A DNA stretch of 64,000 nt, from the NCBI GenBank assembly GCA_963170055.1, contig CAUJGJ010000002.1, positions 3,125,346 through 3,189,345 on the forward strand, written 5' to 3'. The notes beneath the pieces were generated by a model that saw only the letters and a list, made by a program, of their open reading frames with translations, was not told where the DNA came from and did no database searches. The position numbers and the translations under genes are program-made. This document shows, one piece after another, positions 12,901 to 43,002 of the stretch; positions within the stretch are counted from its first letter, which is position 1; each line of letters begins with the position of its first letter. This DNA is from Halisarca cf. caerulea. Taxonomy: Eukaryota > Porifera > Demospongiae > Chondrillida > Halisarcidae.

Positions 12901-14699
12901 CAGTCATAATCTTAGTGAAATATATTTATCATGGGGAATATTTAGGGGGATTCCCCACCTTTCCACCCTAAGAAGGAGCCTTGCAAATCAAACCCTGATT
13001 GTATACATTTGAACGGTGTTTGTTTGTTTGTTGTTGTTGTGTGTGAGTGTGTACGTACACATATGCCACTCTTACTGCTCTGGATAGCATAGCAATTATA
13101 GATAGTCAAACCTATGATTAACAGATCCAATGTTCGGTTCCTTTCTACTTATTACTTCCTTTCCTTCTTTGAACAGGAAGGAAGGACACAAGCCGTTCGT
13201 TATCCCAGTAGGAGGGTCTAATCCCATGGGGACATGGGGGTACATTGAAGGCTTCAGGGAAATGATGGAACAGGTCTGAAGAAACAGTGTACAGTAGTAC
13301 CCTTTTAGAGAGACCACCCTTAGGGACCGGTGACAGGTAGCCTTTCAGAAGTATTGGTTTCTGACAAGATAATACTTATATTCTTATATGGGGCATACAT
13401 GACTTAATATTAGGTATATGTACATTATTTGTGACCATCAAAGCCATTCTTTCCAGAGGGATTGCTTTCACAAGGTGGTTCTCTCAAAAGGAGTATGTAC
13501 TACTTTCACATACTATCTGCATCATACTGTGAGCAGCAGCCCCATCCTTAGCTTAAGTAGAATATTCATCCGTTAACATTGCATAGTTAAAAACTCAGTT
13601 CAGAATATTTTATATAGAATGTGTTATATTTTTCTCATGTGGTTGGCTTGTTACCCTTCAGGGTGTGTGTGAGCAGTTTGATGATATTGTTGTTGCCATG
13701 GGGAGTGGAGGTACAGCCGAAGATCTTGGGATTGCAAACTATCTCACGAAGTCTGGGCTAAGGTGACTCTACGTAGGTGGCTCAGCCCTCCCATGGTGTA
13801 CTTGTGTGCTACATGATGTATATGTGGATGGAGTGCATATGATACTGTATGTACAGCTAATGTACTGTATATGCGGTATGTACTGTATGCACTTTAATTT
13901 CTCAGGGCTTAATATTCACGGTATTCGCAGATTGGAAGCCATCCGTGAAAGTTTACAGCTGCGAAAATTTGATCAGGCTCTTGTGCAATGGCAAAACATG
14001 GCCATCCGCGTATGTAAAAATGCCAAAATCGCTAAAAGCCAAAATCCACGAAATATACACCCATGCGAAAATTATCACGCATACAGTATGATATATGCAT
14101 ACAATGATAAATAATACATACAGTACGTATCTGATATATGCAGATGATAAATGATGTAGGTGTACATTATATGCACTGTACTTGTGTACTGATATGCTTA
14201 TGGTATAAGTGCATTGCATGTACTGTAGCATATCTGTACATTTCAGTACATATGTCACATGTGCTTGTAGTGTTATGTACGTACAGTATGTATGTGTGTG
14301 GTTGTGTATTGGCTTGAGGAATTACATATGTTGGCTTCTAGGAAATTACTTTGGCTGCTAGGAAATGTTTCTGCTGCCTCTATTGCAGAAATGATGTGAT
14401 GTGAGATGCGTATTTGGTTGACTACCACTTTATCTGCATGTATGTAGGATCCACGCTGTTTTGGTCATTGATGATGCTGCTTACTTTCACGAGCACATTA
14501 GCTCCAACTTGAAAGAGTTAAATCTTGTAAAGGAGGATGGAAATCTCCTTCGAAGTGATGACATCATTGACATCATTGATGGCTACAAGGGTGTGGCGTA
14601 TGGTGTGTCTACTCAACAGGAATTGGGTCAGTATTGCTATGTGTGTGTGTGTGTGTGTTGTGTGTGTGTGTGTGTTGTGTGTGTGTGTGTGTGTGTGTG

Positions 14700-14731
<32 letters not shown>

Positions 14732-15818
14732 ACGTATGTGTGTGTGTGTGTGTGTGTGTGTCTGTGTGTGTGTCTGTGTGTGTGTTGTGTGTGTGTTGTG
14801 TGTGTGTTATTCTTGAGTAGATTTTGCTGAGGTTACGTACAGTATATGCCACTGTGGTTGTGAGTCATCTTTTGTTCATCGTTTCCCTGCAGTGTTTGTG
14901 CCATGCATTTGTGTACATTAGCATGAAATTACATAATTTGTCTCAATTGAAAGACTAGGTGTACATTCTCTATCTTAGTTTGTTCACATGTACTTTTGAG
15001 TGCAAATGCTTGTACATGTATATGTGTGTATGTGGATTGTGTATGAATAACTTCTCTGGTGCGCTTTGTGTTGGTAGATCTCCTACTGAGGACCAGCTCT
15101 CATTCAGGAGTGATGTTGGATCCGGTTTACACAGTAAAGGCTGTAAATGGAATGCTGACGGAAATGGCCAACAATCCTCAGCGATTCAAGGGGAAAAGGG
15201 TCCTCTTTGTTCACACTGGTGGGTACATGGGAGTGGTTTCTGTGCCCGGCTGGGGAAGTGACCCACGTGCTTGGTTGCTATGCTGTATATAAAGTATTGT
15301 CTTGCCACCTGTTTCAGTCATGGTGTGTCCCTTTACAGGAGAAACTCTTAAATCCCCAAATAGTGGAAACCTCTCTATAACAGACTAGCTTTGTGGGTTA
15401 AGATGGATTGTTATGCATGTGTCGCAACCTCTGAGCAGTGGAAACCTCTATATAGCAAACCTTTTCTGTTTCCAAAGTGACCATTAAAGAGAGCTATGTC
15501 CATGTACTTTCGTTTTTTTTTTATAAAGTTCTTTCACACCTGGTTTATCCAAAAACCTCATTTACCCGACACTCCACTGTGAAACATCATCACCACTCTG
15601 TGTACTATTTACCCTGATTTAACACCTGGTTGATCTGACACGTTTTATGAGGAACAAACATGGTCAGATAAACGAGGGCCCACTGTATTTCTCTATTTCT
15701 AGCTCATCTTCTTTGCTCTCCAGGCGGCTTGTTTGACAACTTTGGTAAATTGAATTCTCTTGTTAAAGAAGTGAGTGCAACAAACCAAGTGAAAACCCTA
15801 GAAGAATGGCTACAGTAG
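8735..15818 (+). CDS. D-cysteine desulfhydrase / ACC deaminase-family PLP enzyme, copy 2 (9 exons)
   Basis: Tandem paralogue of the gene at 1021-8108 with identical exon lengths: 8735-8812, 9713-9826, 11135-11296, 11923-12089, 13177-13273, 13662-13762, 14448-14626, 15078-15218, 15724-15818; 377 codons plus TAG. All splice sites, Lys64 and the QNSNH motif are intact, so I call it a gene rather than a pseudogene. Visible replacements versus copy 1: P36K (KYVKPEW), R113T region (FLTMKND), Gly227 to Asp in the phosphate-binding loop (GSGGTAEDLG), several changes in exon 7 (VLVIDDAAYF versus VVVSDGAAYF) and Glu to Gln at the last residue. The Gly227 change falls in the loop that holds the PLP phosphate and may alter activity (inference). 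Convergent with the aldehyde-oxidase-like gene, whose stop is about 760 bp away. Confidence 0.86.
9031..9295. mobile_element. TA-flanked MITE in intron 1 of copy 2
   Basis: Orthologous to 1319-1588. The ends TACAG/CTGTA are clearer here, with inverted ACAACCTCACTTATC and GATAACTGAGGTTGTG arms. Confidence 0.65.
9865..10190. repeat. Long TG-rich tract after the exon 2 donor (copy 2)
   Basis: (TG)n with degenerate repeats of a GTGCATGTGTGCATGTACATACATGT word. Overlapping open frames of Cys/Val or His/Thr are low-complexity shadows. Longer than the matching tract in copy 1. Confidence 0.85.
10316..10480. mobile_element. TA-flanked MITE in intron 2 of copy 2
   Basis: Ends TACAGTGTAACCTTGCTAATCC and the inverted GGATTACAGAGGTTCCAATGTA. 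In copy 1 (about 2397-2460) only the left half remains, joined directly to the sequence found at 10930 here. Confidence 0.65.
11772..11913 (+). repeat. 33-bp minisatellite abutting the exon 4 acceptor (copy 2)
   Basis: About four units of the array seen at 3713-3927, ending just before the exon 4 acceptor (AG at 11921-11922). Confidence 0.83.
12581..12910 (+). repeat. 24-bp minisatellite in intron 4 (copy 2)
   Basis: About thirteen units of CAGTCATAAGGGAGGGGTGT plus four variable bases. Units are much more uniform than in copy 1, suggesting recent homogenisation. Confidence 0.88.
14641..14808. repeat. TG microsatellite after the exon 7 donor (copy 2)
   Basis: Counterpart of 6818-6995, with more TTG interruptions. 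It begins about 15 bp past the exon 7 donor. Confidence 0.85.
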
Positions 15819-16236
15819 AAGTAGGATCGCTCGGTCATTACATGTAACAATTTATTATATAGTAAATTATTTTCAAAATGAACTCTTATAACATATGCAT
15901 GTATAATATTATATACGTTAAATTATATTTCTAATATCATTATTGTTGTCATTATGTATAATTGTATTCATCTTATTTGTAATTTTACTATTATTGTTTT
16001 AGAGCTAGATCCTTTATAATTTATTAATCCTTTAATCAAGAATGCATTCACTTAGTATCATAAATTTGATACTACGTAAATTATATAAGAATCATTGCAT
16101 GTGATGATAATATAATATTTAAAATTTATAATTAATGGCCTATGTATATAACTAGCTGCATATGGGAAGCATACAAAACAAGAGGTAATGCACGATTTGC
16201 AATAATATATATGTTGGTCACAAGTACCCATGCATG

Positions 16237-16368
16237 TAGTCTGGAGTTGCCGACCCAATCTCGCTCGGCCATTTTCGGGGACTGACGTCACCAGGTTTGC
16301 GCTCGCCCAGTGACGTCAGTCCCCGAAAATGGCCGAGCGAGATTGGGTCAGCAATGCCATGGAGACTA
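16237..16368. mobile_element. Palindromic MITE carrying two full CRE sites
   Basis: Inverted arms run from TAGTCTGGAGTTGCC inward through CCCAATCTCGCTCGGCC and back out to GGAGACTA. The element interrupts a CATGCATG run that is uninterrupted at the paralogous site in unit 1 (around 8520-8540), so it inserted after the duplication. Each arm contains the palindrome TGACGTCA (16283-16290 and 16311-16318), the consensus cAMP response element. Confidence 0.8.
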
Positions 16369-16578
16369 CCATGCATGCATGCATGACTATGTATAATAAT
16401 ATAATACATGTACATACTGTATACTGTAGGTTGGCAAAATTAATATTGTGCACAGTCACGTGCAACAGACGTAGCACTATAGTCACTACATACACAAGAA
16501 GTCATCTACATATCATAGCTAGCTAGAGAGATATCAATCAAGGTTCATATACATACTGTGTGTTACAGTTGTAGGTAT

Positions 16579-36962
<20,384 letters not shown>

Positions 36963-37003
36963 AGTCTCGTGTAGTCTCGTGAACCAGACTACTCTCGTGT
37001 AGT

Positions 37004-37076
37004 CTCGTGAACCAGATCAGACCACTAGACCTGCCGTTTTATAAAATGGAGGGCGGGTGGAGGTCTGGTTCACGAG
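37004..37076. mobile_element. Palindromic element at the aldehyde-oxidase-like promoter
   Basis: 13-bp inverted arms CTCGTGAACCAGA / TCTGGTTCACGAG enclose TTTTATAAAA. A partial extra copy of the arm (TAGTCTCGTGAACCAGACT) lies at 36972-36990. Confidence 0.7.
37037..37046 (-). promoter_or_regulatory. Possible TATA box for the aldehyde-oxidase-like gene
   Basis: TTTTATAAAA, 75-84 bp upstream of the ATG at 36962 and at the centre of a palindromic element. The position is right for a TATA box; function is inferred. Confidence 0.4.
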
Positions 37077-37434
37077 GCAAAACAAGCCATTTACTACACG
37101 CACTAGAGCGATATAGAATTTCTATGAAGATATAAAAAGCCCTGGCCTATGTTATTTATGCATTAGATATGTCTAACATTTTTTCTCCCAATCATGCAAT
37201 CACTTTAAATTGCAGCATTTTTTGTACCAGTGTCAGTGCAGGCTATTGACGTCACAGTCATGTGTATAGACTTAACATGCATGTCCATGCAGCTTGCAAC
37301 ATTAATGTACTCCGTAATATTATAGTTTTGTATCACTACAGTTACAGTAGTATAAATAAGATAATAACGCATGCGTGTACACTCCAGGAGGTAAGTAAGT
37401 CCTTTGCTGTTCAACGTAAATAAGGCATGACTTG

Positions 37435-40400
37435 TTATTCACTGAAGAAGCAGCAAAGTAGATGTCGCTTCAAGAACATCTTCACTCTCTTCAGAAACTT
37501 TCTTCCTTTGGAGACTTCCAAAATTTCTTCATTGTTTTGAGAACATCCAGCATCACTAGTACTGCTTAATACTTGTATTGGAACAATCTCCATTTCTGCA
37601 TCCTTTGTCACATCACAGGAGCTGGGCATAGCAACAGCTAGGCAAGGGTTTGAGCTCAGAACCTATAGAAGCGTGAAGGAAGTTGAAATGTATCAAAGAT
37701 GCATGTCGGTTGCAACTTTCAATCTCACAATAATAATCTGGGCTATATTATGGAATATAATTGTATTCACAATACATGGGCAGGAGGTTGTCCGCAGGAA
37801 GTATATTGCAGACCCATGTAAGGGTGCTTGACATATGTACCATACAAGTTGTGGGCACCGAGGCAAATGCATACTAGGGTTACCCTAGTATGTTCACCCA
37901 AAGAGATATTATATTTTCTGCTACTAACAGACAGCCAACTGCTGACGACCCATGAATGTGCCAGTACAGGAATAGATGACTGACTACAGAGAAATGGCGA
38001 CTCACAGCTGCATTTGGTTCAGATGAGCTGCAGAGTGGTTGTGACTGAAACCTCATGGCAGCACCCGCAAACACCTCTGACACAAATTGATGGGCCACTT
38101 CTCTCTCCTGCAATGATGATTGTGCAATGTAAACACATGGTGAATTTACTGCATTGAGGTGCACACTAAAGATGAACATTCAGACGTACCACTGCATCAT
38201 TGATGACACTTGCAACAAAGTCAGCTGCAGTTGCAAGTACAGATTCCTCTGAAGATTTCTCAAGGATACTTGTGGTTTTGTTGACCTGAAAGAATATATT
38301 AGTGCAATGTACCTCACTCTCGATATCTGCTAAGTCCTGGTATTCAAAATCAGATGTTCAAAACTTACTGGCAACAAAGCTGAAGACATCCTTGCATTGC
38401 CTGAGACCAATGCATTTGGTTTAGATTCAGTTTTCTGAACATTATGGCGGCTTGTAGAGCTAGAGAGCAGTTTCAACTGTTCCCTCATGATGGCACCAGC
38501 AAACACTTCAGACACAAACTGTCTAGACACTTCCTTCTCCTACAACAGCAACGGATGGTATAGAGGAGCATTGCTAAACAAAATGCACATTGGACACATT
38601 TGGAAATACAGTACACGAGTATATAGAAAGGCGTACCACTGCATTTTGGATGACACTTGCTATGAAAGTAGAGGCAACCAAAGACTCTTCAGGAGTTATG
38701 TCTTTGACAACAGTATCTACCATTATGGTTGACAAGGTAGTGACCTAAGTTTAAAGCACAAAATTAATACACTAGTAAATATCTATGAACTCATTACCAG
38801 GTCCTGTTGAACCTGTGTAGACTCAAAGATGTACTCAAAACTCACTGGTTGCAAAGCAGAGGTCTTCTTGGAACTTCCTGAGCACAGTGCTTTTGGTTCA
38901 GATGGAGTTGCCTGCAGTTCATTGCTGTTTGCTGGGGTAGAGAGTACTTCTGAGTAGTCCTTTGTGGATGCACCAACAACCCCCTTTGACCTGCACCCCC
39001 TGCACACCTCTCTTTCCTACAAGGACAACATGTGTACAATGTTCCACTTCAACAACAATGTAGAACACAATCAAGTCATCAGTTAAATTGAATAAAACAC
39101 AAAACACAGACAATTAAGGTGTTCAATTCCCTACCTCAGCACTTTTGACAGCACTACCAGCAACAAAGTTAGGAGCAACTGAAGATTCTTCTGGAGTTTT
39201 ATCTATCAGGATACCTGTGGTTTTGTTGACCTGAAAGAAAATTCATAATTATACTGTAGTATCAGTTCAGTGTCTAGCTCTCATGAAATATCTGCAAAAG
39301 CCCTCCTTTTCACTCAAAGGTGGATGTTCAAAACTCACAGGTAACAAAGCAGAGGATCCGGACATCTTTGATTGTCCTAAGGAAAGTGCATTAGGTTTAG
39401 AGGCAGCTTTCTGAGCATCGTGGTGGCTTGTAGAGCTAGAGAGCAGTTTCGACTGTTCCCTCATGATAGCACCAGCAAACACTTCAGACACAAACTGTCT
39501 AGAGACTTCCTTCTTCTGTGTTAAGCGCACAGAAAATAGAAGAACATTAATCACTAACGAAACGCACATGCATGGAGCTGAATTTTACAAATAACAATAG
39601 GAGAACATATAGCAAGCCGTACGTACCGCTGCACTCTGGATAATACTTGCTACAAACGTAGAGGCAACCAAAGATTCTTCAGGAGTTATGTCTTTGACAA
39701 CAGTATCTATGGTTTTGACCTGAAAGCACACAACATTAATAAAATTTCCACATACGTATGCCTACTCAGTCCACATGCAGATTTAAAGATGGACATTTGA
39801 AACTTACGTATACTGGTTGCAAAGCAGAGGTCTTCTTGGAACTTCCTGAGCAATGTGCATTTGGTTCAGATGGAGCTGTCTTGAGTTCTTTGTGATTTGC
39901 TGGGCTAGAGAGTACTTTTGACTGGACCTTTGTGGATGCACCAACAACCCCCTTTGACCTGCACTGCCTGGACACTTCTCCCTCCTACAAGGACAACATG
40001 TGTACAATGTTCCACTTCAACAACAATGTAGAACACAATCAAGTCATCAGTTAAATTGAATAAAACACAAAACACAGACAAGGGAGCAATATCGTACCTC
40101 AGCACTTTTGACAGCACTACCAGCAACAAAGTTAGCAGCAGTTGAAGATTCTTCTGGAGCTGGAGTTTTTATCCATCAGGCTTGTGGTTTTGATGACCTG
40201 AAAGAATATTCATAATTATAATATCAGTTCAGTGAACCTAACTCTCACAAAATATCTGCGAAGCCTTCCTTTGCACTCAAAGGTGGATGTTTAAAACTCA
40301 CAGGCAACAAAGCAGAGGATCCGGACATCTTTGATTGTCCTGAGGCAAGAGCATTTGGTGCAGAGGCAGTTTTCTGAACATCGTGGCGGCTTGTAGAGCT

Positions 40401-41270
40401 AGAGAGCAGTTTCGACTGTTCCCTCATGATAGCACCAGCAAACACTTCAGACACAAACTGTCTAGACACTTCCTTCTCCTATGTTAAGTGCACAGAGAAT
40501 AGAGGAACATTGATCACTAACGAATTGCGCATTGAGCAGAATTTTACAAATAACAATAGGAGAACATATAGCAAGCCATACGTACCGCTGCACTTTGGAT
40601 AACACTTGCTACAAACGTAGAGGCAACCAAAGATTCTTCAGGAGTTATGTCTTTGACAACAGTATCAATGGTTTTGACCTGAAAGTGCGTGATAATAATA
40701 AATTCCACAAGTACCTACTCAGTCCGCATGCAGTTTTAAAGATGGACATTTGGAACTTACTGGTTGCAAAGCAGAGGCCTTCTTGGGATTTCCTGAGCAA
40801 TGTGCATTTGGTTCAGATGGAGCTGTCTTGAGTTCTTTGTGATTTGCTGGGCTAGAGAGTACTTTTGACTGGTCCTCTGTGGACACACCAACAAACCCTT
40901 CTGACATGCACTGCCTGGACACTTCTCTCTCCTACAGTGTCAAGAGGGAGGTGGTTTGTGCAGGCATAGATACTCTAACCTACACAGCGTAGGTTAGAGT
41001 ATCTAGGGGGGGGGCAGGGGGTGTTGTGATTCAGTAGTGTACACAAAGTGTAGAATGAGACAAAGCATAACATCAAAACTACAAGTGAGGCCTATAAATA
41101 TTATAGGCTGGAGCTCGGACACAGTTCCGTACCTCCGCGTTCTTAATGACGCTAGCAACAAAATCGGCGGCCATTGCCGATTCTTCCGGAGTTTTATCAA
41201 TGATCTGAAGGCGGGGACCAAAACTCGCAGACGAGAAAGGACAACGTACAGGTGAAAAACAGAAATCCAT
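37435..41270 (-). CDS. Multi-repeat helical scaffold protein, AKAP-like (amplified exon pairs)
   Basis: I do not recognise a named family. Exons 5' to 3': 41250-41270, 41133-41204, 40761-40931, 40586-40678, 40302-40478, 40098-40197 (100 nt, broken), 39808/39814-39984, 39627-39719, 39339-39515, 39135-39230, 38846-39016, 38637-38744, 38369-38539, 38190-38285, 38006-38107, 37435-37662 (stop). Every exon but the broken one is phase 0 and divisible by three; without it the product is about 648 aa. Two exon types alternate. Type A (72-108 nt) codes TPEESLVASTFVASVIQSA-like helices; type B (102-177 nt) codes EKEVSRQFVSEVFAGAIM plus a Ser-rich linker. The A helices (FVASVINDAV) fit the hydrophobic spacing of PKA RII-anchoring helices. 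The last exon ends in a basic segment (GRKFLKRVKMFLKRH) then LLCCFF, plausible for membrane attachment. Divergent from its paralogue at 41735-43002. Gene structure is well supported; the PKA role is inference. Confidence 0.72.
40969..41003. repeat. Perfect 15-bp-arm hairpin in intron 2 of the scaffold gene
   Basis: GATACTCTAACCTAC, a 5-bp loop, then the exact reverse complement, followed by a run of G. It lies between exon 3 (starts 40931) and exon 2 (ends 41133). Confidence 0.75.
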
Positions 41271-41734
41271 TCTTCAATTTCTCGCTGTGAACGATCAGTG
41301 TTTCCCGACCGACAAAGACACAAGATCCAATCTTCCAGCCTACTTAAGCAAGACGCACTGGAAAATGAGAGGCGAATTTTAGTTCTTTCCTTTTGTAGAG
41401 ATCCCTTGGACCAATCCAATCCCTTGTTTTATGAACATTCGGACCAATCCCTGACGTGCATTTAGCGTCTGCGGAGTTGACCAATCTCTTATTAGCTCTC
41501 GGCGTCCCTATCGGCCAATCCGTTCAACACGAGGGTCAGCGGCTGCTGCGTCAAGTGAAGACCCTCGTAGGAGAGGTTTGAAAGGCAGAGACGCTTAAAA
41601 CATGCCGTCGATTGGCTGTCCCACGGGTCGTATAAAGGCGGCTGGTCTGCAAGGAAGACGAATTCTCAAGTGTAACTTGTCCAAGTCCGTCTGGTCGGCA
41701 TTATATTCAAGCGCTATAGTATACAAAGATAAGG
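41271..41734. promoter_or_regulatory. Shared divergent promoter with clustered CCAAT boxes and a TATA box
   Basis: The 464 bp between the two divergent start codons contains CCAAT at 41411, 41416, 41444, 41481 and 41515 and an inverted ATTGG at 41611, the pattern bound by NF-Y (family knowledge). TATAAA at 41631-41636 lies 99-104 bp before the plus-strand ATG and would serve that gene. A TGACG half-CRE is at 41452. No TATA-like sequence is evident for the minus-strand gene. Confidence 0.6.
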
Positions 41735-42638
41735 ATGAACGTCTCTCTTCTCCCAGTAAGTGTGTTGTCAATGTCTAGTGACTACGATCATAGTTGCAAT
41801 TGGTTTATCATGATCTAAATTAATAGACCGCCAAAACCGAGGGCGAAACACCAGTGGAGAGTGCAACTGCTGCTGTCTTTGTGGACAGCGTTATTGAACA
41901 AGCTTGGGTGAGTTCCTATGGTTCCACCTTATCAAATCTATAGAACACCATCATTGATTCTACAGCTGGAGGATCTATGATTCACTGCGCATTCGTGCAC
42001 CTTACCTGTCAATTTATTGCCTTGAATGGAATTCTAATATAGGATGATTTGAAACATTGGGGTTATTCGGGACAGAACCTTGTGTTCTGCTTCGGTAAAG
42101 CTGTCTAGCTCCACATGCTACTGCCAAACTCCCAATTCATGGAGACAACATGCAATGATGAGAAATAATGTGTGTAGCTTGTGGTTGACACTGTTTGTGA
42201 CCAGCTGCCCCAAATTACCCACTTCACCCTACATGTGTTTAATGACACTTGTCTACTTATCAAACCCCATTTCAGAGGGAAGAACAAGTTCAAAAGTGGA
42301 TATCAAAGGTGTATTTCATTGCTTCCCTGATAGCATGGTCTGAAGTACTGAGTAGATCTGCTAGCCACAGAGAATTATTGCAGATCCCAGGATGTCATGA
42401 GTCCTATGCAACTGTGAGTGGACAACTCATGCACTTAGATAACAGCTTGGAATTAATGGTAGTCAGCTAGATGTGAAAAATAATCCTTGTACATGGTGAA
42501 TTAAAATGTACCATTTGTCAAGTTATGGCTACATACTGGATTATGCATGCATTGGCTGTTAAAACTCAAATATTCTGTTTTTTCTGCAACTCATAAAATG
42601 TACGAACACGTGCACTTGTACACAAACACTATGTGGCT

Positions 42639-42710
<72 letters not shown>

Positions 42711-43002
42711 TGCACACCCGGCCATATGTTGCATGTCACATGTAAACTGTATGTATAGTATCTTGTCATATGATTTTCATTCTGTTAACTAGTATTATAT
42801 CTGTTTACTTTAGGTGCCATTAACAGCTTCCAAATCATGCCCCAACATACATATGGCTGTCCATCATCCAACCACTGTTGACCACACTGCTATAGAACCA
42901 CCTCAGTCTACAAGAGTACCTCGAAAGAAGAGAATGTGGAGAAGAGTGAAGAGATTCTTTACGAGAACTCTATTTTCATGCATCAGCAGCAGCACAAAGT
43001 AG
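41735..43002 (+). CDS. Small AKAP-like helical protein, single-unit paralogue (4 exons)
   Basis: Exons 41735-41755, 41827-41907, 42276-42413, 42814-43002; all phase 0; 142 aa. It is the single-unit version of the divergent multi-repeat gene. The first exon is also exactly 7 codons (MNVSLLP versus MDFCFSP). Exon 2 is a type-A helix (ESATAAVFVDSVIEQAW), exon 3 a type-B helix (EEQVQKWISKVYFIASLIA). Exon 4 ends in a basic tail (RKKRMWRRVKRFFTR) then TLFSCISS, matching the paralogue's last exon. No signal peptide or membrane span is visible. A role in docking PKA regulatory subunits near membranes is inferred from the helix pattern and tail; unconfirmed. Confidence 0.72.
42642..42706. repeat. CA microsatellite in intron 3 of the small AKAP-like gene
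   Basis: Uninterrupted (CA)n, about 100 bp before the exon 4 acceptor. Confidence 0.88.

Larger units (their letters stand above)
8594..16428 (+). repeat. Segmental duplication, unit 2
   Basis: Second unit of the tandem duplication described at 868-8576, in the same orientation. It lacks the 407-bp hAT MITE of unit 1. It carries about 550 bp extra at 10381-10930 and a palindromic MITE at 16237-16368 that unit 1 lacks. Confidence 0.93.

Noticed and set aside
8735..15818. Copy 2 of the desulfhydrase as a pseudogene
   Set aside because: All nine exons keep length, phase and splice sites; only missense differences are seen.
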